This document shows, one piece after another, positions 54,946 to 62,795 of a stretch of 64,000 nucleotides of DNA. Both the position numbers and the translations under genes were made by a program. The stretch comes from Marinobacter sp. es.048. Lineage in GTDB: Bacteria; Pseudomonadota; Gammaproteobacteria; Pseudomonadales; Oleiphilaceae. Under the pieces are notes generated by a model, which ran no database searches, was not told where the DNA came from, and saw only the letters and a program-made list of their open reading frames with translations. The stretch is taken from positions 310,001 to 374,000 of the forward strand of contig NZ_FYFA01000001.1 in NCBI RefSeq assembly GCF_900188435.1, written 5' to 3'. Each line of letters starts with the position of its first letter. Position 1 is the first letter of the stretch.

Positions 54946-56085
54946 ATGATCAGATTTCTCAAGAGCTTACGCCAGCTTGCCGTGATTTTCATCCTGACGG
55001 CATCGGTCGCTGCGAGCGCGCAGGAGGCCCCACCTGACTCCGGCGAGAGCAGCGAGTGGACCCGTGTTGTCCGGACTTCACCCTACTGGGTCAGTCAGGG
55101 GGTCTTCGAGAACATTCTCACCATAAGGCGCTGGGTGCTCAAGGAATCCGGCTATTGCTCCAGTGTTGATCGACATGTTCTCTATGACATGCGCGGCCGG
55201 TTTCTGGCCTGGATCAGTGACGGTGATGACCGTGAGGCAACCCAACGCCTGCTGAATGCCACGCGACAATCACTGTATGAGAGTAACAAGGTGGAAGACT
55301 GGGTGCCTGGCGATACGGGCCAGACCGGCTATCCGTTCGCCCTTTCCTGCGACCAACCTCATGTTAACGTGGATGAAGCCGTTGCCCGTTATCTTGGCAC
55401 CCTGCCTGCGGACCGGATCTGGGGCGCCTGGGACGACCTCATCTTTGCCACCAGTAGTGCGCCGGAAAGCCTGCACGACGCGCTTATGTATGTCTTCAAT
55501 CACCGCAGCAACCAGAATCGCCTTACCCTGCCGCAAGCCTTGCCCCGATACCTGGCCGGCCAGATCCTCATTGAAAGCGGAGCCCAGGCCAGGGCCCACT
55601 CCCGGGCCAACGCCAGGGGAATCCTTCAGCTGTCGGCAGCCGCCCTGTCCGACTGCGAGATTGCCCCGGACAATTTCTGGCACCGACTGGCACAGATAGA
55701 CTGCGCCCTGCGCCTGATGAACCAGAACGCCCGCAATCTGGCACCGGTTTTCCAGCAACGTTTCGGCCATTTGCCGGAGGCCAAAAGGGACCGATTATTC
55801 ACCCTCCTGCTGGTTCAGGCGTATCATGGCGGCGCCGGAAGGGTGCAGGCGCTGCTGGACGATCCGGTACTGGCGCAGCCAGCCGAGTATTTTGCCGCCA
55901 ACCATGAACGTTTCACGGCCGGTGATATTGCTTTCGGCCTGATTTTTCACAACCTGGGGCGAGACCGTCTGGGGCTCGCCTCGCTCTATTATGTAGCCGA
56001 CGTTCAGCTGGCAACAGAGGCCCTGTGTCGCACAGCCAAACTGAAATCGACGGAATTCTGTGAATGGAAGTACTCAACCAACTGA
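54946..56085 (+). CDS. Exported lytic-transglycosylase-like protein
   Basis: 379 residues from ATG 54946 (MIRFLKSLRQ). A signal peptide (VIFILTASVAASA) precedes a region of unknown fold and an SLT-like domain (about 200-330): ILIESGAQARAHSRANARGI then LQLSAAAL matches the catalytic E-S...GxxQL layout (Glu210), and VQAYHGGAGRVQAL matches the AYNxGxGR motif. It probably cleaves peptidoglycan glycan strands, though the domain is divergent. Its last 22 bases overlap the TauE/SafE gene. Confidence 0.75.
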   Translation: MIRFLKSLRQLAVIFILTASVAASAQEAPPDSGESSEWTRVVRTSPYWVSQGVFENILTIRRWVLKESGYCSSVDRHVLYDMRGRFLAWISDGDDREATQRLLNATRQSLYESNKVEDWVPGDTGQTGYPFALSCDQPHVNVDEAVARYLGTLPADRIWGAWDDLIFATSSAPESLHDALMYVFNHRSNQNRLTLPQALPRYLAGQILIESGAQARAHSRANARGILQLSAAALSDCEIAPDNFWHRLAQIDCALRLMNQNARNLAPVFQQRFGHLPEAKRDRLFTLLLVQAYHGGAGRVQALLDDPVLAQPAEYFAANHERFTAGDIAFGLIFHNLGRDRLGLASLYYVADVQLATEALCRTAKLKSTEFCEWKYSTN

Positions 56086-56834
56086 TACCCGAAAGCCTGA
56101 GCCTTCCTGTCGCCATTTTCCTGCTTGCCAGCTCAACCATCACATCGATGATCACAGCCAGCCTTGGCGCCGGTGGCGGGGTTTTGCTACTGGTACTGAT
56201 GGCCAGCTGGATGCCACCGGCGGCCATTATCCCGGTGCACGGCATGATTCAGCTGGGCTCCAACGTTGGCCGGGCGGCTTTGACGTGGCGGCACATAGAC
56301 TGGCGGGTGATTGCCGCGTTTCTGCCCGGCGTGATCGCAGGGGCGGCGCTGGGCGCCTGGCTACTGGTGAATCTTCCCGCCCACATCTGGCAGTTGACCA
56401 TCGCCCTGTTCGTGCTCTATCTCTGCTGGGGGCCGGCGCTACCCAAGGGTGCATTTGGTGCCCCGGGGGTATTTCTGGCGTCGGCGCTGACCAGCTTCGT
56501 CAGTCTGTTCGTGGGCGCCACCGGGCCACTCGTTGCAGCGTTCATCAAGCAGATTCATACCGACCGGTTCAGAACCGTGGCCACGTTTGCCACTGCCATG
56601 ACACTGCAGCATGCCCCCAAGGCACTGGTGTTCGGGGCGGCGGGCTTCATGTTCTTCGAGTGGCTGCCCTTTATTCTAACCATGATCGCCTGCGGCTTTG
56701 CCGGTACCTGGCTTGGGTTGCATGTGCTCCGTTCCCTGAGCAACAGCAAGTTCACTTTGATCTTCAATATCGTTCTGACAGCGCTGGCGATTCGCCTGCT
56801 CTGGCAGGCCAGCCTCTCAGCCGGCTGGTGGTGA
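56064..56834 (+). CDS. TauE/SafE-family sulfite/organosulfonate exporter-like protein
   Basis: 256 residues with about eight membrane segments. The family repeat is seen in SLGAGGGVLLLVLMASWMPP, AIIPVHGMIQLGSNVGRAAL and VGATGPLVAAFIKQI. Family members move sulfite, sulfoacetate or related anions, but many are uncharacterised. The start lies 22 bases inside the SLT-like gene. The 3' end overlaps the convergent GGDEF gene by 18 bases. Confidence 0.9.
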   Translation: MEVLNQLIPESLSLPVAIFLLASSTITSMITASLGAGGGVLLLVLMASWMPPAAIIPVHGMIQLGSNVGRAALTWRHIDWRVIAAFLPGVIAGAALGAWLLVNLPAHIWQLTIALFVLYLCWGPALPKGAFGAPGVFLASALTSFVSLFVGATGPLVAAFIKQIHTDRFRTVATFATAMTLQHAPKALVFGAAGFMFFEWLPFILTMIACGFAGTWLGLHVLRSLSNSKFTLIFNIVLTALAIRLLWQASLSAGWW

Positions 56835-59174
56835 AGGCACCACCACAACCCTGTTACGCCCCCGGGATTTGGCGATGTAGCTACCCTCATCCGCCCGGGC
56901 CATAACCTCTCTGGGGCCGCTGTCTTTCGCTGTCAGTTCCGTCAGGCCGATGCTGGTGGTTACACCGAATGAGCGGCCGTCATGCTCAATGCGAAGCGCT
57001 TCCACATCGGCGCGGATCCTTTCCGCCAGCGCCTCGGCCCTGGTCATGCCGCAGGCAGGCAGAATAATGCCGAACTCATCTCCGCCCAGTCTGGCCACGG
57101 TGTCGGATTGGCGGACCGCGTCCTTGAACAGATCCGCCAGCCGTTTGAGCAGATCGTCCCCAAGCAGGTGACCGCCTTCATCGTTAACCGGTTTGAAATA
57201 GTCGAGATCAATCAGCATCAGTACCGAACGGACTTCCTGGCGACCGGCCTCACCGAGGCTCCGAACCAGCGAGGCATTGAACGCGCGCCGGTTCAGCAAC
57301 TGGGTGAGGCTGTCGTGGGTCGCTTCCCAGGACAGCCGCTCCTCCTGTCGGCGCCGGTCGCTGTCGTCCCGCAGCACAAACACCAGGCGTTCGTCCTCGC
57401 GGCCCTGACGAATGTGCAGCATGGTCAGATCAATGGGGAATCGCACACCGAGCGAGTTCCGCAAGGTCACATAAAGGCTGCCCAGGTCCTCACCGGTCAG
57501 GAACTGGTCCGCCGTCAACTCGCATTCTTCCGTTTCAATGCTGACCAGCTGGAAGAAGTTCCTGAGCACGCATTCACCCACCGTTCCAAGAAGACGACAT
57601 GCAGCATCGTTGGCAAACCGGATCACACCCTCGACGTCTACCATGAGAACCCCCTCCTGGAGCACGCCAAGTATCGTCTCGGCACGCTGCTGCTCTGTCC
57701 TGAGCGCCTCTTCCACCTCCAGCTCATGGGAGATATCCCGAACGACTGTGATGGTACCAAGGCACTTTTCCGGAGTCTGGATGGCTGCCGTCATCACATC
57801 CCCCCAGACCACCTGATCCGGAGCAGGGGATTGCAACCTTAACCGGCCCCGGAAAACACTCTGGCTCCTGATCGCATTCTTCCAACCGACGATCGCCTCC
57901 TGTCTGTCGGTGTGATGCACTCGATTGGCCAGGTAACTGTAGGTGAGTTCCTCTGCCGGCTGGCCGACGATAGTCTCGAAGGCCGGGTTGGCAAACTCGA
58001 TACGGCCCAGAACGTCAGTCTGGACGATGCCGATAGGCGCGCTCTGGGTGAGGGAACGGAAAAAGGCCTCTCTTTCAGCCAGCGATACCAGAACCTCGTC
58101 ACGCTCATCGGTCACGGTGTTAAAGATTTCTGCGACCTGTCGGATTTCCTTGCCTCCGGAGACATCTACCGGATCGGAGCGCATACCCAGGTGACGTTCG
58201 CGGATCTGATTGCCCAGTGTTCCAAGCGGCGCCATCAATCGCCGGAAACGCCACAGTGCCACGGGCGCGATCAACAGGATCACCACCAGCAGAATCCATA
58301 AGAAAGCATCCACGGTGCGGGTAATCGGCGCCAAGGCTTCCCGGGCGGGCCAGGAAGCAGAGACAAACCAGGGCACCTGGGTCAGCTGCTGCACCGACAT
58401 GATGGTCTTTTCACCGTTACTGTTACGGGTCTCGAGGGTGCCTTCAAACCCCTCCATGGCATCCCTAAGCACAGGATTCGCTACCCGCACAGGTGCCATG
58501 GCCTCGTGATCCCGCTGGTCAACCACCACAAAACCGCTGCGGGTGGCCACACCGAGATAGCCGGTCGTTCCGATTCGGATGTTGATGAACTGATCCAGAA
58601 AAGTGTTTCCATCCAGCGCGATGGCACCACCAATCACACCAATAAAACGTTGACGGTGGTCGAAGATCGGCGCAGCCACCATGATGGCCGGCTTTTCCTG
58701 ATAATTGGATTGGTAGGGCTCGCTGATCACCGGTGAGAGAGTCGAGGAGACCCGGCGGAAATATTCCCGGCTGCTGACATCCAGACCTGACTGCCAAAAC
58801 TCCTCTGGATGCCCGGCGACCACCAGGCCGTTCTCATCCATCAGATAGACTGCATCGAAAAGATGCTCGAGGGCGGCTTGCCGCCGGATCAGAATACGGG
58901 CACGTGCGCTTAGCACATCGCTGGACATGGTCAGGTTCTGGGCCACATGGTTGAGGGTTTCAAGCCGCAGGGCAAGTTTGTCGTCCAGCTCTTCCGCAAT
59001 CAGGGTGGCAATCGTCTCAACCTGGTCGCGGGCCTGCTGTTCCAGTTCCGACCGACTCAGCAGAAAGCCGGCCACGGTTACCAGCAAGGCCGAGAGGATG
59101 ATCGCGACCACCACGAGGGCAACGGCCCGATTCGCCAGACTGCCAAACCATTGTTTGATCAGCACAGCATCCAC
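56817..59174 (-). CDS. dCache-PAS-PAS-GGDEF diguanylate cyclase
   Basis: 785 residues. Membrane segment (15-38), periplasmic dCache sensor (about 40-285; VYLMDENGLVVAGHPEEFWQ), second membrane segment (about 288-308), HAMP-like region, two PAS domains (about 370-490 and 500-620), and a GGDEF domain (about 625-780) with DSLTQLLNRRAFN and the intact LGGDEF. An RQSD I-site sits five residues before it. It makes c-di-GMP in response to an external ligand and probably an internal cue. There is no EAL domain. Confidence 0.94.
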   Translation of the reverse strand: MDAVLIKQWFGSLANRAVALVVVAIILSALLVTVAGFLLSRSELEQQARDQVETIATLIAEELDDKLALRLETLNHVAQNLTMSSDVLSARARILIRRQAALEHLFDAVYLMDENGLVVAGHPEEFWQSGLDVSSREYFRRVSSTLSPVISEPYQSNYQEKPAIMVAAPIFDHRQRFIGVIGGAIALDGNTFLDQFINIRIGTTGYLGVATRSGFVVVDQRDHEAMAPVRVANPVLRDAMEGFEGTLETRNSNGEKTIMSVQQLTQVPWFVSASWPAREALAPITRTVDAFLWILLVVILLIAPVALWRFRRLMAPLGTLGNQIRERHLGMRSDPVDVSGGKEIRQVAEIFNTVTDERDEVLVSLAEREAFFRSLTQSAPIGIVQTDVLGRIEFANPAFETIVGQPAEELTYSYLANRVHHTDRQEAIVGWKNAIRSQSVFRGRLRLQSPAPDQVVWGDVMTAAIQTPEKCLGTITVVRDISHELEVEEALRTEQQRAETILGVLQEGVLMVDVEGVIRFANDAACRLLGTVGECVLRNFFQLVSIETEECELTADQFLTGEDLGSLYVTLRNSLGVRFPIDLTMLHIRQGREDERLVFVLRDDSDRRRQEERLSWEATHDSLTQLLNRRAFNASLVRSLGEAGRQEVRSVLMLIDLDYFKPVNDEGGHLLGDDLLKRLADLFKDAVRQSDTVARLGGDEFGIILPACGMTRAEALAERIRADVEALRIEHDGRSFGVTTSIGLTELTAKDSGPREVMARADEGSYIAKSRGRNRVVVVPSPPAG

Positions 59175-59300
59175 ACTCCCGGACGGTTTTGACGACCCCT
59201 AATGACCTTACCTCCAAACTCACGTTTTCTGCGCCGGAACCAGTGGTTTAAAGTCTAACAGAGGGGCACCCAATGTCAGCTTACGCACTTGCAAACTTCA

Positions 59301-59315
59301 TGATAATCGTTATTA
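59301..59315 (+). promoter_or_regulatory. Fur box upstream of the TonB operon
   Basis: TGATAATCGTTATTA matches the TGATAAT-N-ATTATCA Fur consensus at 13 of 15 positions in a very AT-rich stretch about 40 bases before the exbB start. It implies repression by iron-loaded Fur. Confidence 0.75.
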
Positions 59316-59351
59316 TTTAGTTCAATTTTCGCACAACGAGCGCCTATTCCA

Positions 59352-60140
59352 ATGACGGACCTCACCCTGCCCCTGAACACTGGCCCGCTCACCCAACTTG
59401 TTGATATGGGTGGCCCTGTGATGGTTGTGCTCATGGCACTTGCCGTCATCGGACTCGTTACTTTTGTTTATCTGATGCTTCTTGGTGCCCTCCATGCACC
59501 GCGTTTGTCGGGCCGTCTTAAAAAAACCGTAATGGACTTGCAGAGCAATCCGGCTTCGGTGCGGCCTTCCGAAATCAGACATCAGACAGGCCGATGGAGC
59601 CGGTTAAACCCGTTGCAGCACCTCGTCACCAATACGATTGAGGCGATACAGAACGGCGAGGATGACCGCAAAATCCGGGAAACCGCCGCCCGGGATGCGC
59701 AGCATTCGTTGGAGCCGTTCGAGGCGCCACTGAAGATCATCGAGGTTATTGCAGCCCTCGCGCCGCTACTTGGCCTGCTGGGGACCGTACTGGGCATGAT
59801 GGAGGCCTTCAGCGCCATGGCGGCTACCGAAGGCCGCGCCAACGCCACCCAGCTCAGTGGCGGTATTTACGAAGCCCTGACCACCACAGCCGCCGGCCTG
59901 GTTGTTGCCATACCGTTTGCGGCACTGGCTGCCTGGATCGAGTTCCGCTTGCGTCGTATCCACAAAACCATCAACAGCACGCTGGTTTCGATTCTGCATA
60001 CAGTGCCGGAGCAGGCGCTGGAAACGGGGAATGCCGAGTACCAGTCGCCCGAAAGCCCGTTCAGGGCCGAGGCAACAGCCGAAGAGTCCGACCGTTATAC
60101 ATACTCCCGAGGTCAGCGTTTCGCCCATGCAACTGGTTGA
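59352..60140 (+). CDS. exbB: ExbB/TolQ/MotA-family proton channel subunit
   Basis: 262 residues and three membrane segments (about 17-40, 135-155 and 175-200). Characteristic APLLGLLGTVLGMMEAF and GGIYEALTTTAAGLVVAIPF segments carry the pore-lining Thr residues. It forms the ring around ExbD that uses proton motive force to energise TonB. First in exbB-exbD-exbD-tonB, preceded by a Fur box; its stop overlaps the first exbD start by 14 bases. Confidence 0.93.
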   Translation: MTDLTLPLNTGPLTQLVDMGGPVMVVLMALAVIGLVTFVYLMLLGALHAPRLSGRLKKTVMDLQSNPASVRPSEIRHQTGRWSRLNPLQHLVTNTIEAIQNGEDDRKIRETAARDAQHSLEPFEAPLKIIEVIAALAPLLGLLGTVLGMMEAFSAMAATEGRANATQLSGGIYEALTTTAAGLVVAIPFAALAAWIEFRLRRIHKTINSTLVSILHTVPEQALETGNAEYQSPESPFRAEATAEESDRYTYSRGQRFAHATG

Positions 60141-60522
60141 ACCAAGGCCGAGTCGCGCGATCCCGATACGGATCACGCCGCTGATCGACGTAGTCTTCAT
60201 ACTCCTGGTGTTCTTTATGCTGACCACCCGGCTGTTACCCGTAGACTTCCTTGAACTGGCGAATAATACGTCCAGCCGCAGCCCGGTCAAGGGCGAACCA
60301 CTGCCCGAACTGACCGTCACTGCCAATGGCGACGTGCAATGGCAGGGGCGGGCATTGTCACTCGACCAGCTCATGGGCAAGCTGGGTAATGCCGGTATCA
60401 CCGAAGTAAACCTCGCGACAACGGGCGACGCTTCTCTTGGAGCCTTTACCAAGGTACTTGGCAGTTTGACTGAGGAAGGTATCGACGCCCACTGGAAGCG
60501 GACGAGCACAGCGACACCATGA
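60127..60522 (+). CDS. exbD: ExbD/TolR-family protein, canonical
   Basis: 131 residues from ATG 60127 (MQLVEPRPSR). A short cytoplasmic tail, one membrane segment with the essential proton-path aspartate (Asp21 in RITPLIDVVFILLVFFML) and a periplasmic domain. It starts within the exbB end and overlaps the next exbD by 4 bases. The conserved Asp marks it as the active ExbD of this operon. Confidence 0.92.
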   Translation: MQLVEPRPSRAIPIRITPLIDVVFILLVFFMLTTRLLPVDFLELANNTSSRSPVKGEPLPELTVTANGDVQWQGRALSLDQLMGKLGNAGITEVNLATTGDASLGAFTKVLGSLTEEGIDAHWKRTSTATP

Positions 60523-60929
60523 GCGATCTGGTTCCCCCTCCGTCAACCTCCGGCAAGACCTTGATGGAACGCGTGGAAGAGTCGCTTCTGCCGTTGATTA
60601 ATCTGGTGTTTCTGCTTCTCATGTTTTTCATCGTTGCCGGCCAGTTGACCGACGAACCGCTCCCGGAATTACCCGTCACGCCTCAGGCAGAAGACCGGCA
60701 GTCGCCCCATGCGGACATGATTGTCAGTGCGGCGGGCGAATGGAAAGTAAACGGCGACCTGCTCGACAAGGAATCCCTGGTTGCAAGACTGCCGAAGCCC
60801 GGCGAAGAGCAACCCCTGAAAATCGCCGCTGCCGAGCGCATCACCATGGCGGATCTGGAGACACTATTCCGCTTGCTGGAAAAGGCCGGGTATCAGGATA
60901 TTTTGCTGTTGACGGAGCCTGGCCAATGA
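60519..60929 (+). CDS. exbD: ExbD/TolR-family protein with Asn in place of the membrane Asp
   Basis: 136 residues. Same fold as the preceding protein, but the membrane segment reads LLPLINLVFLLLMFFIV: Asn28 (codon AAT) replaces the Asp thought essential for proton flow. The periplasmic domain is intact. ExbB rings hold two ExbD copies, so this may be a dedicated second, non-proton-carrying partner for the first ExbD. ATGA overlaps join it to the genes on both sides, so all four products are likely made in step. Confidence 0.9.
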   Translation: MSDLVPPPSTSGKTLMERVEESLLPLINLVFLLLMFFIVAGQLTDEPLPELPVTPQAEDRQSPHADMIVSAAGEWKVNGDLLDKESLVARLPKPGEEQPLKIAAAERITMADLETLFRLLEKAGYQDILLLTEPGQ

Positions 60930-61618
60930 TGCCGCAACAGCCGCCCTTCCGGTGGGCACTACTGCTGCTCGCAACGGTGTTGACCTTCGTCGCTCTGGCG
61001 ATCGTCTCTCCCGAAGAGACGGTGGAGCTCAACACCCTGGGCGAATCCGCGGTCAACACAGCGCCGGCCATCCGAATCAAGCTGGCCGGCGAACCCACGT
61101 CGAAACCCGACGCTACGGAAAAACCAGAGCCAAAACCGGAACCGGAACCTGAACCTGAGCCAAAACCGGAACCCGAGCCTGAGCCCGAACCGGAACCCGA
61201 GCCGGTAACGGAACCAACGCCCGAGCCAGAGGTCTCCGAAGTGGAAACACCGAGCGGCGATCCGGCAGAGACAGCAACAGAGGAGCAATCACAGGCGATC
61301 GTTCCACTGCAGAACGCTGGTGTCAGATCAGAAGTGGATAATTACCTGTCCAAACTCGGTCGGCATCTTGCCCGATATTATGAATATCCCCGCAGGGCGA
61401 GGCGCCTTGGCCAGGAGGGCAAACCAGTGATTGTGTTCGAGTTTCAAAGGGACGGATCCCTGGTGGCCCACAGCCTGAGAACCAGCTCCGGACACCAGCT
61501 ACTGGACGAGTCAGCGCTGGCCATGCTGGAGCAGGCGGCGCCCCTGCCATCAGTACCAGAAGAGATTGCAGGGCAGAAATTCCGCTACGCGCTGCCCGTC
61601 CGCTTCAGCCTTCGCTGA
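60926..61618 (+). CDS. tonB: TonB-family energy transducer
   Basis: 230 residues from ATG 60926, overlapping the second exbD stop by 4 bases. One N-terminal membrane anchor (FRWALLLLATVLTFVALAIV), a Pro-Glu/Lys-rich spacer of roughly 45 residues (about 65-110) to span the periplasm, and a C-terminal TonB domain (about 140-230; YPRRARRLGQEGKPVIVFEF, LLDESALAMLEQA). No TonB-dependent receptor is adjacent, so the operon may serve receptors elsewhere. Confidence 0.93.
   Translation: MMPQQPPFRWALLLLATVLTFVALAIVSPEETVELNTLGESAVNTAPAIRIKLAGEPTSKPDATEKPEPKPEPEPEPEPKPEPEPEPEPEPEPVTEPTPEPEVSEVETPSGDPAETATEEQSQAIVPLQNAGVRSEVDNYLSKLGRHLARYYEYPRRARRLGQEGKPVIVFEFQRDGSLVAHSLRTSSGHQLLDESALAMLEQAAPLPSVPEEIAGQKFRYALPVRFSLR
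61125..61225 (+). repeat. Pro-Glu/Lys-coding repeat inside tonB
   Basis: A short-period run of CCN-GAR/AAR codons encoding alternating Pro with Glu or Lys. It is the stiff periplasmic spacer of TonB, and such tracts can change length by slippage. Confidence 0.8.
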
Positions 61619-61758
61619 AGCCTGCCTGCCATTCGCTGATCTTTTCCTGATAACCCTGGAGCTTCCAGTCAAAGGCCGTTCCCACCGCCCGTTGTTGTTT
61701 TTACCTCACACCCGGCAAGGGGTATCATCACTGCAGCACTCCCCTTACTTTACGATTC

Positions 61759-62457
61759 ATGGACAACAACGATATTCAGCAAATCGGCAAACTGATGTGC
61801 ACCGTCACCCGGGACTGGCTCTGGCAACCGGCGGAGCAATGGGTCCGGGAACGCAATCCGGGCAGCGTCCTGCATTGCCGGGTTGGCTCAGGCCAGGCCA
61901 CCTATCACCGTTACGATTCACGCGACCGGCAGCATCTGATCACCTACGGTGCCCGCATGATTGCCGCCAAGCACCAACCGGAGACGGCGAGCGGCTGGCT
62001 CTCGGGCCGGGAAATCCGTAAACGGGGGTATTTTGGCGGGGAGCTGAGTACTCTCAACCTGCTGGCCCATACCTGCTGCCATGAGTTTGCCCATCTGTTG
62101 CAGCAGAGTGCCGGGCAGCGGTATCGGGGCTCTGTGCACAACCGTCATTTCTACACCATTCTTGATGAGCTGCACGAGAGCGGGGCTGCGCATACCACGC
62201 GCGAGGCCTTGTTCAGGCAGGCCAGAGAAAAAGGTCTTGCACTGCCAGACACCCCCTTTGAGCCGGTTGATACACGTCAGCAAATGACCCATTGGCAGGT
62301 AGGCGATACAGTTCGCTTCGGTGCCGGACGACAGCAGCTTCAGGGACAGATCATCCGGATCAACCGCAAGACTTGCACCGTTGACGGTATCGGGACCTCC
62401 AAAGGTGTGCGCTACCGGGTACCGGTGCAGATGCTGAGCAGATTAAGCCCGGGGTGA
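61759..62457 (+). CDS. SprT-like zinc metallopeptidase-family protein
   Basis: 232 residues. Zincin motif CHEFAH (His108, Glu109, His112) and a later NRHFY that probably gives the third metal-binding His. A C-terminal segment (about 175-230; VGDTVRFGAGRQQLQGQIIR) looks like a small beta domain. SprT-family proteins are small cytoplasmic proteins; the bacterial role is not well defined. It is followed by its own terminator. Confidence 0.87.
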   Translation: MDNNDIQQIGKLMCTVTRDWLWQPAEQWVRERNPGSVLHCRVGSGQATYHRYDSRDRQHLITYGARMIAAKHQPETASGWLSGREIRKRGYFGGELSTLNLLAHTCCHEFAHLLQQSAGQRYRGSVHNRHFYTILDELHESGAAHTTREALFRQAREKGLALPDTPFEPVDTRQQMTHWQVGDTVRFGAGRQQLQGQIIRINRKTCTVDGIGTSKGVRYRVPVQMLSRLSPG

Positions 62458-62487
62458 TGAGTAACAGGCGCCAAAGCCGTGCACCCC

Positions 62488-62509
62488 GCCCTGTTGCAGG
62501 GCAGTTTTT
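62488..62509 (+). terminator. Terminator of the SprT-like gene
   Basis: GCCCTG-TTG-CAGGGC stem followed by AGTTTTT, 30 bases past the stop codon. Confidence 0.75.
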
Positions 62510-62575
62510 CGAGCAGCGACCAATCTGGAAAACCAAACAATTCTCAAGTCATTGTTTTAAAATACTCTAAAAACC

Positions 62576-62590
62576 TGGCACGAAGATCGC
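62576..62590 (+). promoter_or_regulatory. Sigma54-like promoter ahead of the candidate sRNA
   Basis: TGGCACGAAGATCGC has the GG-N10-GC spacing of sigma54 promoters, with TGGCAC at -24 and TCGC (consensus TTGC) at -12. A weak sigma70-like TTCTCA-N16-TACTCT also precedes it at 62541-62568. No start site is known. Confidence 0.45.
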
Positions 62591-62602
62591 TTAGTCAAAA
62601 GT

Positions 62603-62714
62603 AAGGACGAACGTCCCGGCCATGGATCAGGCCGGACCATCAGATCATTGTTGTTGGCATTAGCGCCGGATCATCGATTTCCCACCCTCGGGAGTAGATG
62701 CTCCGGCTTTTTTT
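62603..62714 (+). ncRNA. Candidate structured small RNA
   Basis: It lies between convergent genes, after the SprT-like gene's own terminator. Three hairpins can be drawn: GGAC-GAAC-GTCC (62604-62615), CCGGCC-ATGGATCA-GGCCGG (62616-62635), with a GGA in the loop, and the terminator hairpin. Several GGA motifs, one in an AUGGAU loop, are what CsrA/RsmA-binding RNAs show. A sigma54-like promoter ends 12 bases upstream. It is read only from sequence; expression is not known. Confidence 0.45.
62665..62714 (+). terminator. Terminator of the candidate sRNA
   Basis: A long imperfect stem GCCGGA-T-CATC ... GATG-C-TCCGGC with a further CCC/GGG pairing inside, followed by seven T residues on the plus strand. 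A gene-independent terminator here is the main support for an RNA gene just upstream. Confidence 0.75.
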
Positions 62715-62795
62715 GCTGTTCGGGAGGCATGAGCAGAATGAAAAGATGACGGGAATTACCCGGGAAAACTCGATTTTAGAGCCGACCAACGAACA

